A DNA stretch of 15,902 bases from VGKU01 sp964388785 (GTDB lineage: Bacteria; Patescibacteriota; Patescibacteriia; UBA9934; GWF2-40-263): positions 1-15,902 of the forward strand of contig CAYMBX010000023.1 of assembly GCA_964388785.1 (NCBI GenBank), written 5' to 3'. The first letter of the stretch is position 1. Each line of letters starts with the position of its first letter. Under the pieces are notes generated by a model. The model did not search any database and was not told the DNA's origin. It was given only the letters and a program-made list of their open reading frames with translations. Made by a program: the position numbers and the translations under genes. Of this stretch, positions 6,346 through 13,367 are shown one piece after another.

Positions 6346-6765
6346 ATGTTGATCCCAAAGAAAGTCAAACATCGAAAATGGCACAAAGGCCGAGCGCGCA
6401 ACAAGCGTGTGGCAACCACCAAGACTACTGTGGCGTTTGGTTCGATTGGCCTGAAAGCGACAACCGGCGCGTGGGTGACCTCGCGACAAATCGAGGCGGC
6501 GCGTCGCGCCATGACGCGTGCGATTAAGCGTGGCGGAAAGATTTGGATTCGTATTTTTCCCGATAAGCCGATTACGACTAAGGGTTCAGAAATGCCGATG
6601 GGAAAGGGAAAGGGTGCCGTGGATCATTATGTCGCGGTGGTACGCCCCGGAACGGTTATGTTTGAAATGGGAGGGATCAGCGATGACTTAGCTCGTCGAG
6701 CTCTTGAACTCGCTGGCCACAAGTTGCCAATGAAGACAAAAGTGATCGGCCGTGAGATTGAATAA
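6346..6765 (+). CDS. rplP: 50S ribosomal protein L16
   Basis: L16 organises the 50S A-site tRNA elbow region. The 139 residues begin MLIPKKVKHRKWHKGR and include FGSIGLKATTGAWVTSRQIEAARRA, normal for the family. In the loop preceding MGKGKG (85-90), residue 84 is Pro (SEMPMGKGKG). E. coli has Arg81 there, which is hydroxylated by YcfD, so that modification cannot occur here. The gene ends 1 nt before rpmC. Confidence 0.97.
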   Translation: MLIPKKVKHRKWHKGRARNKRVATTKTTVAFGSIGLKATTGAWVTSRQIEAARRAMTRAIKRGGKIWIRIFPDKPITTKGSEMPMGKGKGAVDHYVAVVRPGTVMFEMGGISDDLARRALELAGHKLPMKTKVIGREIE

Positions 6766-6766
6766 T

Positions 6767-6946
6767 ATGGATATCAAAACGCTTCGTACAAAATCAAAAG
6801 ATGTCTTGAAGAAAGAACTCGAAGAAATCCGAACGCATCTGAAAGAACTCGAATTCAAGAATTCCTCCAATCAGCTAAAGCAGGTTCGGCAAATCCGCGA
6901 AACGAAAAAAACGATCGCGCGTATCCTGACCTTGCTGTCGCAATAA
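6767..6946 (+). CDS. rpmC: 50S ribosomal protein L29
   Basis: L29 is a two-helix protein near the tunnel exit, beside L23. From ATG 6767 it is 59 residues: a first helix (LRTKSKDVLKKELEEIRTHL) and a second with the family's RQIRETKKTIARILT. A GTG at 6752 would extend the frame into rplP. I prefer 6767 because it lies 1 nt after the rplP stop, has T at -1, and fits L29 length. Confidence 0.95.
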   Translation: MDIKTLRTKSKDVLKKELEEIRTHLKELEFKNSSNQLKQVRQIRETKKTIARILTLLSQ

Positions 6947-6953
6947 ATCACCT

Positions 6954-7205
6954 ATGTCAACAGCACAAAACACAATCCAACGCACGTTGATCGGAACAGT
7001 CGTGTCGGACAAGATGGCAAAAACCATTGTTGTTCGTGTTGATCGAACGGTGGTTCATCCGAAGTACGGGAAACGATATGTGCGAAGCCAGAAATATCAT
7101 GTGCATGACGAACAAGGCATGTATCACGTGGGGGATGTCGTCACTTTTCAGGCGTGTCGTCCGTATTCCAAAACAAAGCGATGGCGTGTACTCGCTAAGA
7201 AGTAA
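6954..7205 (+). CDS. rpsQ: 30S ribosomal protein S17
   Basis: S17 is an OB-fold primary binder of 16S rRNA. The 83-residue product has the characteristic GTVVSDKMAKTIVVRVDR and HPKYGKRYVRSQKYHVHDE segments, then VGDVVTFQACRPYSKTKRW, where most relatives have a similar ExRPxSKxKxW motif. It sits 7 nt after rpmC and 5 nt before rplN, with T at -1. Confidence 0.97.
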   Translation: MSTAQNTIQRTLIGTVVSDKMAKTIVVRVDRTVVHPKYGKRYVRSQKYHVHDEQGMYHVGDVVTFQACRPYSKTKRWRVLAKK

Positions 7206-7210
7206 TCTCT

Positions 7211-7582
7211 ATGGTTCAAGAACGATCAATGCTCGTGGTGGCTGACAACACGGGCGCAAAAAAACTCCAAGTGATTCGCGTGTTGGGAGGCTATCAAAAA
7301 CGATATGCCAGAATTGGTGATCTCATCGTTGCTTCCGTCAAAGAAGCTGTTCCGCACGCGGCGGTCAAAAAGAGCGATGTGGTGACCGCGGTCATCGTGC
7401 GTACACGTAAAGAGACACGCCGAAAGGATGGCACGTATATTCGTTTTAATGAAAATGCGGCGGTGATTATCGATAAAAAATCTAAAGATCCGAAAGGGAC
7501 GCGTATCTTCGGTCCGATTGCTCGAGAATTGCGTGCCGGAGGGTTTAACAAGATTATTTCGCTTGCTCCCGAAGTGCTTTAA
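7211..7582 (+). CDS. rplN: 50S ribosomal protein L14
   Basis: L14 forms an intersubunit bridge and is the docking surface for the silencing factor RsfS. The 123 residues are nearly collinear with other L14s: MVQERSMLVVADNTGAKKLQ, GDLIVASVKEAVPHAAVKKSDVV, FNENAAVIID, and the C-terminal GTRIFGPIARELR. No insertions or unusual residues are seen. Confidence 0.98.
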   Translation: MVQERSMLVVADNTGAKKLQVIRVLGGYQKRYARIGDLIVASVKEAVPHAAVKKSDVVTAVIVRTRKETRRKDGTYIRFNENAAVIIDKKSKDPKGTRIFGPIARELRAGGFNKIISLAPEVL

Positions 7583-7587
7583 GACGT

Positions 7588-7911
7588 ATGAAGATCAAAA
7601 CTGGAGACAAAGTTCGCATTTTATCCGGAAAGGATAAAGGCAAAGAAGGGAACGTCATTCAAGTTTTCCCTAAGCTTGAGCGTGTGGTGGTCGAGGGAGT
7701 GAACCTGATGACGCGCCACCTCAAAGGCCGGTCCGGACAAGCGGGACAGAAAATTCAATTTCCGTCTCCGGTTCATGTTTCAAATGTGAAATTGATTTCC
7801 TCAAAATCCGGTGTCGCGGGTCGGGTTGGATATAAATGGATTGAGAAGGACGGACGTTCCGCAAAAATCCGTGTCCTGCGCGCAAAGGGAAAGACGGAGG
7901 ATATTGAATAA
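7588..7911 (+). CDS. rplX: 50S ribosomal protein L24
   Basis: L24 initiates 50S assembly. A KOW motif occupies residues 2-28 (KIKTGDKVRILSGKDKGKEG onward), followed by VNLMTRHLKG and a PVHVSNVKLIS segment. The length (107) is normal. It lies 5 nt after rplN. A GGAGG near its end (7896-7900) is 15 nt from the rplE start, too far for a normal SD. Confidence 0.97.
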   Translation: MKIKTGDKVRILSGKDKGKEGNVIQVFPKLERVVVEGVNLMTRHLKGRSGQAGQKIQFPSPVHVSNVKLISSKSGVAGRVGYKWIEKDGRSAKIRVLRAKGKTEDIE

Positions 7912-7915
7912 TTAT

Positions 7916-8455
7916 ATGGCCATGAAAGAGTTTTACAAAACCGAAGTGGTTCCGAAGCTGAAACAAGCATTCGGATATAAAAACATCCATGCCGTTCCCA
8001 CGGTGCGTTCAATCACCTTGAACGTCGGTCTTGGGCCGGGACTGAAGGATGCCCGATTTTTGGAAACCGCTGAAAAGACACTGACACGCATTTCCGGTCA
8101 GCGTCCGGTGAAAACGAAAGCACGTAAATCCATTTCCACATTCAAAATCCGTGAGGGAATGGTTGTCGGGCTGAAGGTGACGTTGCGTGGAAAGCGCATG
8201 TGGGATTTCCTTGAGAAATTGTTCCGTGTCTCGCTTCCGCGCGTGCGGGATTTCCGAGGTCTTTCCCCGAAGGCGTTTGACGGAAGAGGGAATTACTCAA
8301 TCGGTTTTAAAGAGCACATCGCTTTTCCTGAAATTCACAGCGATGAACTCGAAGTCTTGCACGGTTTGCAGGTCACTATTTCAACCAGTGCGGATTCGAA
8401 TGAAGAAGCAAAAGCGCTGCTTACTCACTTAGGCCTTCCACTCAAGAAAGATTAG
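7916..8455 (+). CDS. rplE: 50S ribosomal protein L5
   Basis: L5 binds 5S rRNA in the central protuberance and contacts P-site tRNA. The start at 7916 gives 179 residues, the standard length, beginning MAMKEFYKTEVVPKLKQAFG. The P-loop-like signatures are present: SITLNVGLG, the ISGQRPVKTKARKSISTFKIREG segment, and RDFRGLSPKAFDGRGNYSIG. The upstream open frame lies inside rplX and lacks L5 similarity. It ends in TAG, 1 nt before rpsZ. Confidence 0.96.
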   Translation: MAMKEFYKTEVVPKLKQAFGYKNIHAVPTVRSITLNVGLGPGLKDARFLETAEKTLTRISGQRPVKTKARKSISTFKIREGMVVGLKVTLRGKRMWDFLEKLFRVSLPRVRDFRGLSPKAFDGRGNYSIGFKEHIAFPEIHSDELEVLHGLQVTISTSADSNEEAKALLTHLGLPLKKD

Positions 8456-8456
8456 T

Positions 8457-8642
8457 ATGGCAACCGAAAACCAAATCGCAAAGTCAAAGAGAAAAGCCAA
8501 GTTTTCCACGCGTCAAGTGAACCGATGCTGGCGCTGTGGGCGACACCGTGCGTTTATGCGCGTTTTCGGCATTTGCCGTATTTGCTTCCGGGAGCTGGCG
8601 AATCGTGGGGAAATCCCGGGAATTAGAAAATCTAGCTGGTAA
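8457..8642 (+). CDS. rpsZ: 30S ribosomal protein S14, zinc type
   Basis: S14 is a 30S head protein. This is the short form: 61 residues with a four-cysteine zinc site C24-x2-C27 and C40-x2-C43 (CWRCGRHRAF…CRICFRELA), followed by the conserved GEIPGIRKSSW tail. The longer Cys-free S14 is not seen in the window. One nucleotide separates it from both rplE and rpsH. Confidence 0.97.
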   Translation: MATENQIAKSKRKAKFSTRQVNRCWRCGRHRAFMRVFGICRICFRELANRGEIPGIRKSSW

Positions 8643-8643
8643 T

Positions 8644-9036
8644 ATGATGACAGACCCAATCTCAGACATGCTCGCCCGCATCCGCAATGCGCAAGCGGCG
8701 AAAAAAACAGAAATTCTCCTTCCGTTCTCGAAGGTCAAATTTCATATTGCGAAAATTCTCGAAAAAGAAGGATATGTTTCCGCCGCCGAAGAAGTGTCTG
8801 TCGGAAAATTTTCGCAATTGCGCATTGAGTTAAAGTATCTGAATCATCAGCCAAGCATCCAAATGATTAAGCGTGTGAGCAAACCAGGGCATCGGGTGTA
8901 TGCAAAATCAACCGAGTTGCCACGCGTACTTTCGGATATCGGAATTGCGATCATCTCGACACCGAATGGATTGATGACCAACAAGGAGGCACGCGCACGC
9001 CGTTTGGGCGGGGAAGTTATCTGCGAAGTATCATAA
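8644..9036 (+). CDS. rpsH: 30S ribosomal protein S8
   Basis: S8 is a primary 16S rRNA binder and, in E. coli, represses the spc operon. It is 130 residues from ATG 8644; the second codon is also ATG (8647), so the start could be three bases later. DPISDMLARIRNAQ opens the protein and STPNGLMTNKEAR (105-117) is the C-terminal rRNA-binding signature. The longer upstream frame overlaps rpsZ and is not S8-like. T at -1, 1 nt after rpsZ. Confidence 0.96.
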   Translation: MMTDPISDMLARIRNAQAAKKTEILLPFSKVKFHIAKILEKEGYVSAAEEVSVGKFSQLRIELKYLNHQPSIQMIKRVSKPGHRVYAKSTELPRVLSDIGIAIISTPNGLMTNKEARARRLGGEVICEVS

Positions 9037-9040
9037 CGAT

Positions 9041-9598
9041 ATGTCACGTGTAGGAAAAAAACCCATTCTTATTCCTTCAGGCGTTGAGGTGTCCGTTGAC
9101 GGGCAGACGATCCGCGTGAAAGGGCCAAAAGGCGAACTCGTTCAGGAAGTGAACGGGCGTGTTCAGCTTTCCCTTTCGGAAGAAGACGGCGAGCGCGTCG
9201 TCCTTGTGTCGGTGACCGATACAGAAGACACCTTTGACCGTGCCCAATGGGGTACGGCCCGTGCGCTCGTTCAGAATATGGTCCAGGGCGTGACTGAAGG
9301 GTTTTCGCGTCAACTGGAAGTGATCGGCGTCGGATACCGCGTGAACATGCAAGGAAAAAATCTTTTGTTAAATCTCGGATTTTCCCATGATGTGCCAGTG
9401 CAGGTTCCCACAGGAGTCGAAGCCTCTGTAGAAGGCAACGTCATCACAATTAAAGGTGCTGATAAACAACTTGTCGGAGAAACTGCCGCGGGCATTCGAA
9501 AACTCCGGAAGCCGGAACCCTATAAAGGAAAAGGAATTCGCTATGTCGGAGAAGTCGTCCGACGAAAATCGGGTAAGGCTCAAAAATCGGGTGAGTAA
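9041..9598 (+). CDS. rplF: 50S ribosomal protein L6
   Basis: L6 lies near the sarcin-ricin loop and the factor-binding site. The 185 residues hold the two repeated alpha/beta domains, with MSRVGKKPI at the N-terminus, the linker around EVIGVGYRVNMQGKNLLLNLG, and the family signature PEPYKGKGIRY at 158-168. The tail is short and basic. It lies 4 nt after rpsH and 14 nt before rplR. Confidence 0.97.
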   Translation: MSRVGKKPILIPSGVEVSVDGQTIRVKGPKGELVQEVNGRVQLSLSEEDGERVVLVSVTDTEDTFDRAQWGTARALVQNMVQGVTEGFSRQLEVIGVGYRVNMQGKNLLLNLGFSHDVPVQVPTGVEASVEGNVITIKGADKQLVGETAAGIRKLRKPEPYKGKGIRYVGEVVRRKSGKAQKSGE

Positions 9599-9612
9599 AA
9601 GCCATTTGTCAT

Positions 9613-9972
9613 ATGTTAAGTTCAACCAAGCAAAAACGAGTCCATCAAGCCCGCCGCGCCCATCGAACGCGTGCGCGCATTTCGGGTACTTCACAACAAC
9701 CACGTTTGAGCGTGAAACGCAGCGCGAAACATATCTATGCTCAACTGATTGATGACACCATCGGCCGCACACTCGCATCCGCATCTGATAAAGAAATTTC
9801 CGCAGCGGGAAAGAAACCGGTAGAAGTCGCGAAAGAAGTCGGAAAGGCTCTTGCGGCAAAAGCGTCCACTGCAGGGATTACTCAAGCCGTTTTTGATCGG
9901 GGAAGTTATCGATACCACGGTCGCATTGCGGCGCTTGCAGACGGGGCGCGAGAAGGCGGACTCATGTTCTAA
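9613..9972 (+). CDS. rplR: 50S ribosomal protein L18
   Basis: L18 binds 5S rRNA. The 119-residue protein has a basic N-terminus (QKRVHQARRAHRTRARISG), RLSVKRSAKHIYAQLIDD, and the C-terminal FDRGSYRYHGRIAALADGAR (94-113), ending GGLMF. It is preceded by the largest gap in the spc part (14 nt) and followed 4 nt later by rpsE. T at -1. Confidence 0.96.
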   Translation: MLSSTKQKRVHQARRAHRTRARISGTSQQPRLSVKRSAKHIYAQLIDDTIGRTLASASDKEISAAGKKPVEVAKEVGKALAAKASTAGITQAVFDRGSYRYHGRIAALADGAREGGLMF

Positions 9973-9976
9973 ACGT

Positions 9977-10573
9977 ATGACAAACGATATTCAAACGAAA
10001 AAACCATTTGGTGCGCGCCACGGTGGAGCGGGGCAAAACGATCGCGGCGGAGAGAAAGGCCGCGGAAATCGTCGTGGTGGCGGACGTGGACGCGCACGCG
10101 CGAAAACACAAGAGGTCCGTGAGTACGAGCAAAAGATTTTGGATCTTGCGCGCGTGACACGTGTGACGGCCGGCGGAAAACGCTTGTCCTTCCGATGTGC
10201 GCTGGTGATTGGCGACAAAAAAGGACGTGTAGGCCTTGGGGTTGCCAAGGGTGCTGACGTACAGATCGCGATTGAGAAGGCTTACCGACAAGCAAAAAAG
10301 AACGTTATCAGTGTTCCGCTTGTTTTCGACACAATTCCGCATCCTGTTTGGATCAAGTACGGATCGGCGGTTGTGATGCTTCGACCCGCCCCGCGCGGAA
10401 CCGGACTCAAATCCGGGGGTGCCGTTCGCATGGTGCTTGAATTTGCAGGAGTACCCAATGTTGTGTCTCGCGTCATCAACTCAAACAATAAGATCAACAT
10501 CGCTCGCGCCACTCTCGAAGCAATCAAGCAATTGGACGCCGCTTCTTACGCGAATAAGACGAAGAATGTATGA
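9977..10573 (+). CDS. rpsE: 30S ribosomal protein S5 with Gly/Arg-rich N-terminus
   Basis: S5 acts in decoding fidelity at the mRNA entry site. The conserved protein begins near residue 48 (EYEQKILDLARVTRVTAGG), with the double-stranded-RNA-binding-like domain, then GTGLKSGGAVR at 141-151 and SNNKINIARAT at 169-179. Residues 10-42 form a Gly/Arg-rich segment with several RGG-like repeats, absent from E. coli S5. From ATG 9977 the protein is 198 residues; the longer upstream frame lies within rplR. The TGA overlaps the rplO ATG (ATGA), where rpmD would stand in most bacteria. Confidence 0.96.
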   Translation: MTNDIQTKKPFGARHGGAGQNDRGGEKGRGNRRGGGRGRARAKTQEVREYEQKILDLARVTRVTAGGKRLSFRCALVIGDKKGRVGLGVAKGADVQIAIEKAYRQAKKNVISVPLVFDTIPHPVWIKYGSAVVMLRPAPRGTGLKSGGAVRMVLEFAGVPNVVSRVINSNNKINIARATLEAIKQLDAASYANKTKNV

Positions 10574-11016
10574 CACTTTCACTTCACTCACTTCAACCCA
10601 AGAGCGGATCGCGACGAAGCAAAAAACGCGTCGGTCGTGGTTTGGCATCCAAAGGAACCTATTCAGGTCGCGGAGTGAAAGGCCAACGTGCGCGTTCAGG
10701 TGGCCGTTCAGGACTTCAGCTGAAAGGATTGCGACCGTTGATGCTTGCGACTCCAAAGTCGCGTGGTTTCACTGTTTCTAAAGCGCGTCCCGTGGTTATC
10801 AATATCGGAGATTTGGCGAAGGCGTTTGCCAATGGGGCAAAGGTTGATCCAAAAATTCTTCTGAAGAAAGGGCTTGTGAACGATCTTACCGCCGGAGTCA
10901 AGATTCTCGGAAAAGGGGAAATCGGGATTACCATCTCGGTTTCCGGTTGTCTGGTCTCTGCCGCTGCCAAACAGAAGATCGAAAAAGCCGGTGGAGCTAT
11001 CATTGAAGAAAAATAA
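10570..11016 (+). CDS. rplO: 50S ribosomal protein L15
   Basis: L15 is a late-assembly protein threading 23S rRNA. The 148 residues include LQPKSGSRRSKKRVGRG and a Gly-rich SGRGVKGQRARSGGRSG N-terminal arm, then a folded C-terminal domain ending in KIEKAGGAIIEEK. Its start overlaps rpsE by 4 nt, which suggests translational coupling. The direct rpsE-rplO junction shows that L30 is missing from the locus. Confidence 0.97.
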   Translation: MTLSLHSLQPKSGSRRSKKRVGRGLASKGTYSGRGVKGQRARSGGRSGLQLKGLRPLMLATPKSRGFTVSKARPVVINIGDLAKAFANGAKVDPKILLKKGLVNDLTAGVKILGKGEIGITISVSGCLVSAAAKQKIEKAGGAIIEEK

Positions 11017-11027
11017 TCGTTGTCCGT

Positions 11028-12290
11028 ATGAACACGCTCGTTCGCATCTGGAAGACGAGAGAGGTTCGCAACAGTATCGTCTTTGTGATTTTGATGCTGG
11101 TGATTTTCCGCATTGCGGCGCATATTCCAGTTCCCGGAGTTAATGCCTCCGCTCTTAAAGATTTGTTCGCGGGAAATCAGTTCTTCGGACTCCTAAACAT
11201 TTTTTCAGGTGGAACATTGGAGAATTTTTCCGTCGTGGCGATGGGTGTCGCGCCTTACATCACGTCATCGATCATTTTTCAGTTGCTTGGCATGATCATC
11301 CCAAGCATGGAGGAAATGCAGAAGGAAGAACAAGGTAGACAAAAAATCAACCAATGGACCCGTCTTGCGACAATTCCGCTTGCAATCATCCAGGGGTATG
11401 GATTGATATTGCTCCTTTCCCAAAGCGGTTCTTTTTTTCAGAATTCGAGCATGCTCACCATGCTGTTTGCGATTGTCACCATGACGGCGGGAACCATTTT
11501 TTTGATGTGGATCGGAGAGTTGATTTCCGAAAAGCATATTGGAAATGGGATTTCGATCATGATTCTTGCGGGAATTATTGCTGGACTTCCAACGACTCTT
11601 TCACAGTCGCTCGCCGTGTATGATCGCAGTCAACTGATCACCTTGATTTTGTTTGTGGCCGCAGCTCTTGTGACGGTGATTGCGATTGTGATCATGAACG
11701 AAGCGCAACGGAATATTCCCGTGCAATATGCGCGGCATGTGCAAGGGGCGAGGCTTTCAGGCGCTGTGACTTCTCATATCCCGCTTCGATTGAACATGGG
11801 AGGGGTGATTCCGATTATTTTTGCGATTTCCATTATCTTGTTCCCGACCGTATTTGCACAGTTTTTCTTAAACGCCCGAACAGAGTTCTTGCGTAACGCA
11901 GCAACCGCAACCATTCAACTGTTCCAAAATCAAGTCTTCTACGGAGTTGCGTATTTTGTCTTGGTCTTTTTGTTCACGTACTTCTATTCTGCTGTTGTGT
12001 TTCATCCCGATCAGGTTGCGGAGAACATTCAAAAGCAGGGAGGCTTCATTCCTGGTATTCGTCCCGGAAAAAACACCTCAGAATATCTTGGTTGGGTGAC
12101 GAATCGTCTCTTGCTTGCGGGCGCGGTTTTTCTGTCTTTGATCGCCGTTTTGCCACTGGTGGTGCAGCAAATGACGGGAAATGCCAATCTGGTGATCGGA
12201 GGAACCTCTATTCTTATTATTGTTGCTGTCGTGATTGATAGCGTGAAGCAGATTGAAGCGCAATTAACGATGCGGGAATACGACGCATAG
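11028..12290 (+). CDS. secY: protein translocase subunit SecY
   Basis: SecY is the membrane channel of the Sec translocon. The 420 residues contain about ten hydrophobic spans (roughly 16-35, 67-90, 112-131, 145-166, 171-190, 204-224, 258-280, 303-325, 362-380, 388-405). Family signatures include RIAAHIPVPGV after TM1, FSVVAMGVAPYITSSIIFQLL in TM2, QRNIPVQYAR and LRLNMGGVIPIIFA, and the cytosolic loop HPDQVAENIQKQGGFIPGIRPGK. It is the last gene of the block, ending in TAG 22 nt before a strong terminator; adk does not follow directly. Confidence 0.98.
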   Translation: MNTLVRIWKTREVRNSIVFVILMLVIFRIAAHIPVPGVNASALKDLFAGNQFFGLLNIFSGGTLENFSVVAMGVAPYITSSIIFQLLGMIIPSMEEMQKEEQGRQKINQWTRLATIPLAIIQGYGLILLLSQSGSFFQNSSMLTMLFAIVTMTAGTIFLMWIGELISEKHIGNGISIMILAGIIAGLPTTLSQSLAVYDRSQLITLILFVAAALVTVIAIVIMNEAQRNIPVQYARHVQGARLSGAVTSHIPLRLNMGGVIPIIFAISIILFPTVFAQFFLNARTEFLRNAATATIQLFQNQVFYGVAYFVLVFLFTYFYSAVVFHPDQVAENIQKQGGFIPGIRPGKNTSEYLGWVTNRLLLAGAVFLSLIAVLPLVVQQMTGNANLVIGGTSILIIVAVVIDSVKQIEAQLTMREYDA

Positions 12291-12311
12291 CTTGATTAAA
12301 GAAGAAAGATG

Positions 12312-12347
12312 AAATAGGCGGGGTGCCTTCACTCCGCCTATTTTTTT
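12312..12347 (+). terminator. intrinsic terminator after secY
   Basis: AATAGGCGG at 12313-12321 pairs with CCGCCTATT at 12334-12342. The stem continues through a G-U pair and GTG/CAC to a CCTT loop, and is followed by seven T residues (12341-12347). This is a textbook Rho-independent terminator, and it ends the ribosomal-protein block. Confidence 0.93.
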
Positions 12348-12354
12348 AAACAAT

Positions 12355-12362
12355 GATAAAAT
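12355..12362 (+). promoter_or_regulatory. extended -10 promoter of the methyltransferase gene
   Basis: TAAAAT at 12357-12362 is preceded by TGA (12354-12356), giving an extended -10 (TGATAAAAT). No -35 is visible, since that position falls in the terminator stem. The -10 ends 9 nt before the ATG at 12372, the same distance as for the gene at 141, so a leaderless transcript is expected. Confidence 0.5.
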
Positions 12363-12371
12363 ACAAATACT

Positions 12372-13229
12372 ATGCACGTGCTTTATTTTTTTGTCGGTTT
12401 AGCCGTTTTGCTCCTGAACAAAATTCGTTATTCCATTCGCGGATATCGTGAGCCGCGCCCATTTGCTCCCACGGAAATTGAACGCGCAATTGCCTACGAT
12501 CGTTCCGTCGTTGATCAATGGCTTGAGGCGCTGCGCGCCTATAACGGACAAAATATACACGGCAAATCCGTGCTCGAACTTGGGCCTGGTGCCGATCTTG
12601 GACCCGCTCTGTTCTTACTGAATCGCGGTGCGCGTACGTACATCACCGTTGATGCACATCGTCTCATTGATCAAACGCCACAAATATTTTACGAGACGCT
12701 TTTGTCATCTCTTGAAAATCAAACGGAATTAACGGAACAATTGACGAAAACACTTACAAATCGGGATGATCGAATTCGTTACTGTGTTGAGCCAAAATTT
12801 GATCTTTCTATTTTGAAAGATGAACAGATCGATTTGATATTCAGTCAGGCGGCATTCGAACACTTTGACGACGTGGATCGTGCGATCGGGCAGTTAAGCG
12901 AGATTGTAAATCCCGGAGCTGTCCTCGTCGCGGAAGTTGATTTGATGACGCATACGGGTGTCTTGCGCGGAAGAGATCCACTGAACATCTATCGCTATCC
13001 GACATGGTTATATCGTTGGATGTACTTCGCCGGAATTCCTAATCGACTTCGACCAAATGATTACAAACAGATTTTGGAAAAATACGGTTGGAGAGATGTA
13101 CAGATTCGTCCTCTTCAACAGTTATCAAAAGATGAAAGAGAAAACATTCGACCATATCTTGCACGAACGTTTCGAAAAGAAGATGCACAGATGGAGGTGT
13201 TGAGTATTTTGATTTGTGCGACGCGGTGA
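12372..13229 (+). CDS. membrane-anchored class I SAM-dependent methyltransferase
   Basis: The 285-residue protein starts with a hydrophobic segment (about residues 2-16) followed by basic residues, fitting a single N-terminal membrane anchor with the enzyme in the cytoplasm. The SAM-binding glycine motif I is VLELGPGADLG at 67-77, an acidic residue typical of motif II is D94 (ITVDAH), and IDLIFSQAAFEHFDD at 153-167 with PGAVLVAEVD at 181-190 form the later Rossmann strands. The substrate is not evident. Its nearest general resemblance is to Methyltransf_11-type enzymes found with cell-surface glycan genes, but no such genes are present here. T at -1 and no SD, like the native genes. It lies between the secY terminator and a REP-like palindrome. 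Confidence 0.88.
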   Translation: MHVLYFFVGLAVLLLNKIRYSIRGYREPRPFAPTEIERAIAYDRSVVDQWLEALRAYNGQNIHGKSVLELGPGADLGPALFLLNRGARTYITVDAHRLIDQTPQIFYETLLSSLENQTELTEQLTKTLTNRDDRIRYCVEPKFDLSILKDEQIDLIFSQAAFEHFDDVDRAIGQLSEIVNPGAVLVAEVDLMTHTGVLRGRDPLNIYRYPTWLYRWMYFAGIPNRLRPNDYKQILEKYGWRDVQIRPLQQLSKDERENIRPYLARTFRKEDAQMEVLSILICATR

Positions 13230-13234
13230 TTTTT

Positions 13235-13312
13235 CTGTCATCTGAGCGCCAGCGAAGGATTCCAATGGACATCGTGATCCTTCGTCGGCCTACGGCCTCC
13301 TCAGGATGACAG
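13235..13312. repeat. REP-like imperfect palindrome
   Basis: The left arm starts CTGTCATCTGAG (13235-13246) and continues to CGAAGGAT (13253-13260). The right arm has GATCCTTCG (13276-13284) and ends CTCAGGATGACAG (13300-13312). The arms match apart from one missing C on the left and a nested GGCC-TAC-GGCC hairpin (13287-13297) on the right. No T-tract follows, so it is not an obvious terminator. Similar TGTCATCCTGAG…CGAAGGATC palindromes are, from memory, dispersed repeats in many bacterial genomes; whether this one is repeated here cannot be seen. Confidence 0.65.
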
Positions 13313-13320
13313 TGATGGGT

Positions 13321-13350
13321 AAAAAAACCAGCCGCTCGGATGAGGGCTGG
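13321..13350 (-). terminator. intrinsic terminator of the oxygenase gene (minus strand)
   Basis: On the minus strand CCAGCC (complement of 13345-13350) pairs with GGCTGG (complement of 13328-13333), with a CTC/GAG continuation inside and one bulged base. Seven T residues follow (complement of 13321-13327). It lies 17 nt beyond the oxygenase stop codon and marks the left end of the GC-rich segment. Confidence 0.85.
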
Positions 13351-13367
13351 AGAGTTGAAGTTTGCGA

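Noticed and set aside
5875..6489. 204-codon minus-strand frame opposite rpsC and rplP
   Set aside because: It overlaps certain genes on the other strand, with no promoter and no recognisable protein features.
7896..7900. GGAGG as SD for rplE
   Set aside because: It is 15 nt from the ATG, beyond normal SD spacing, and codes within rplX.
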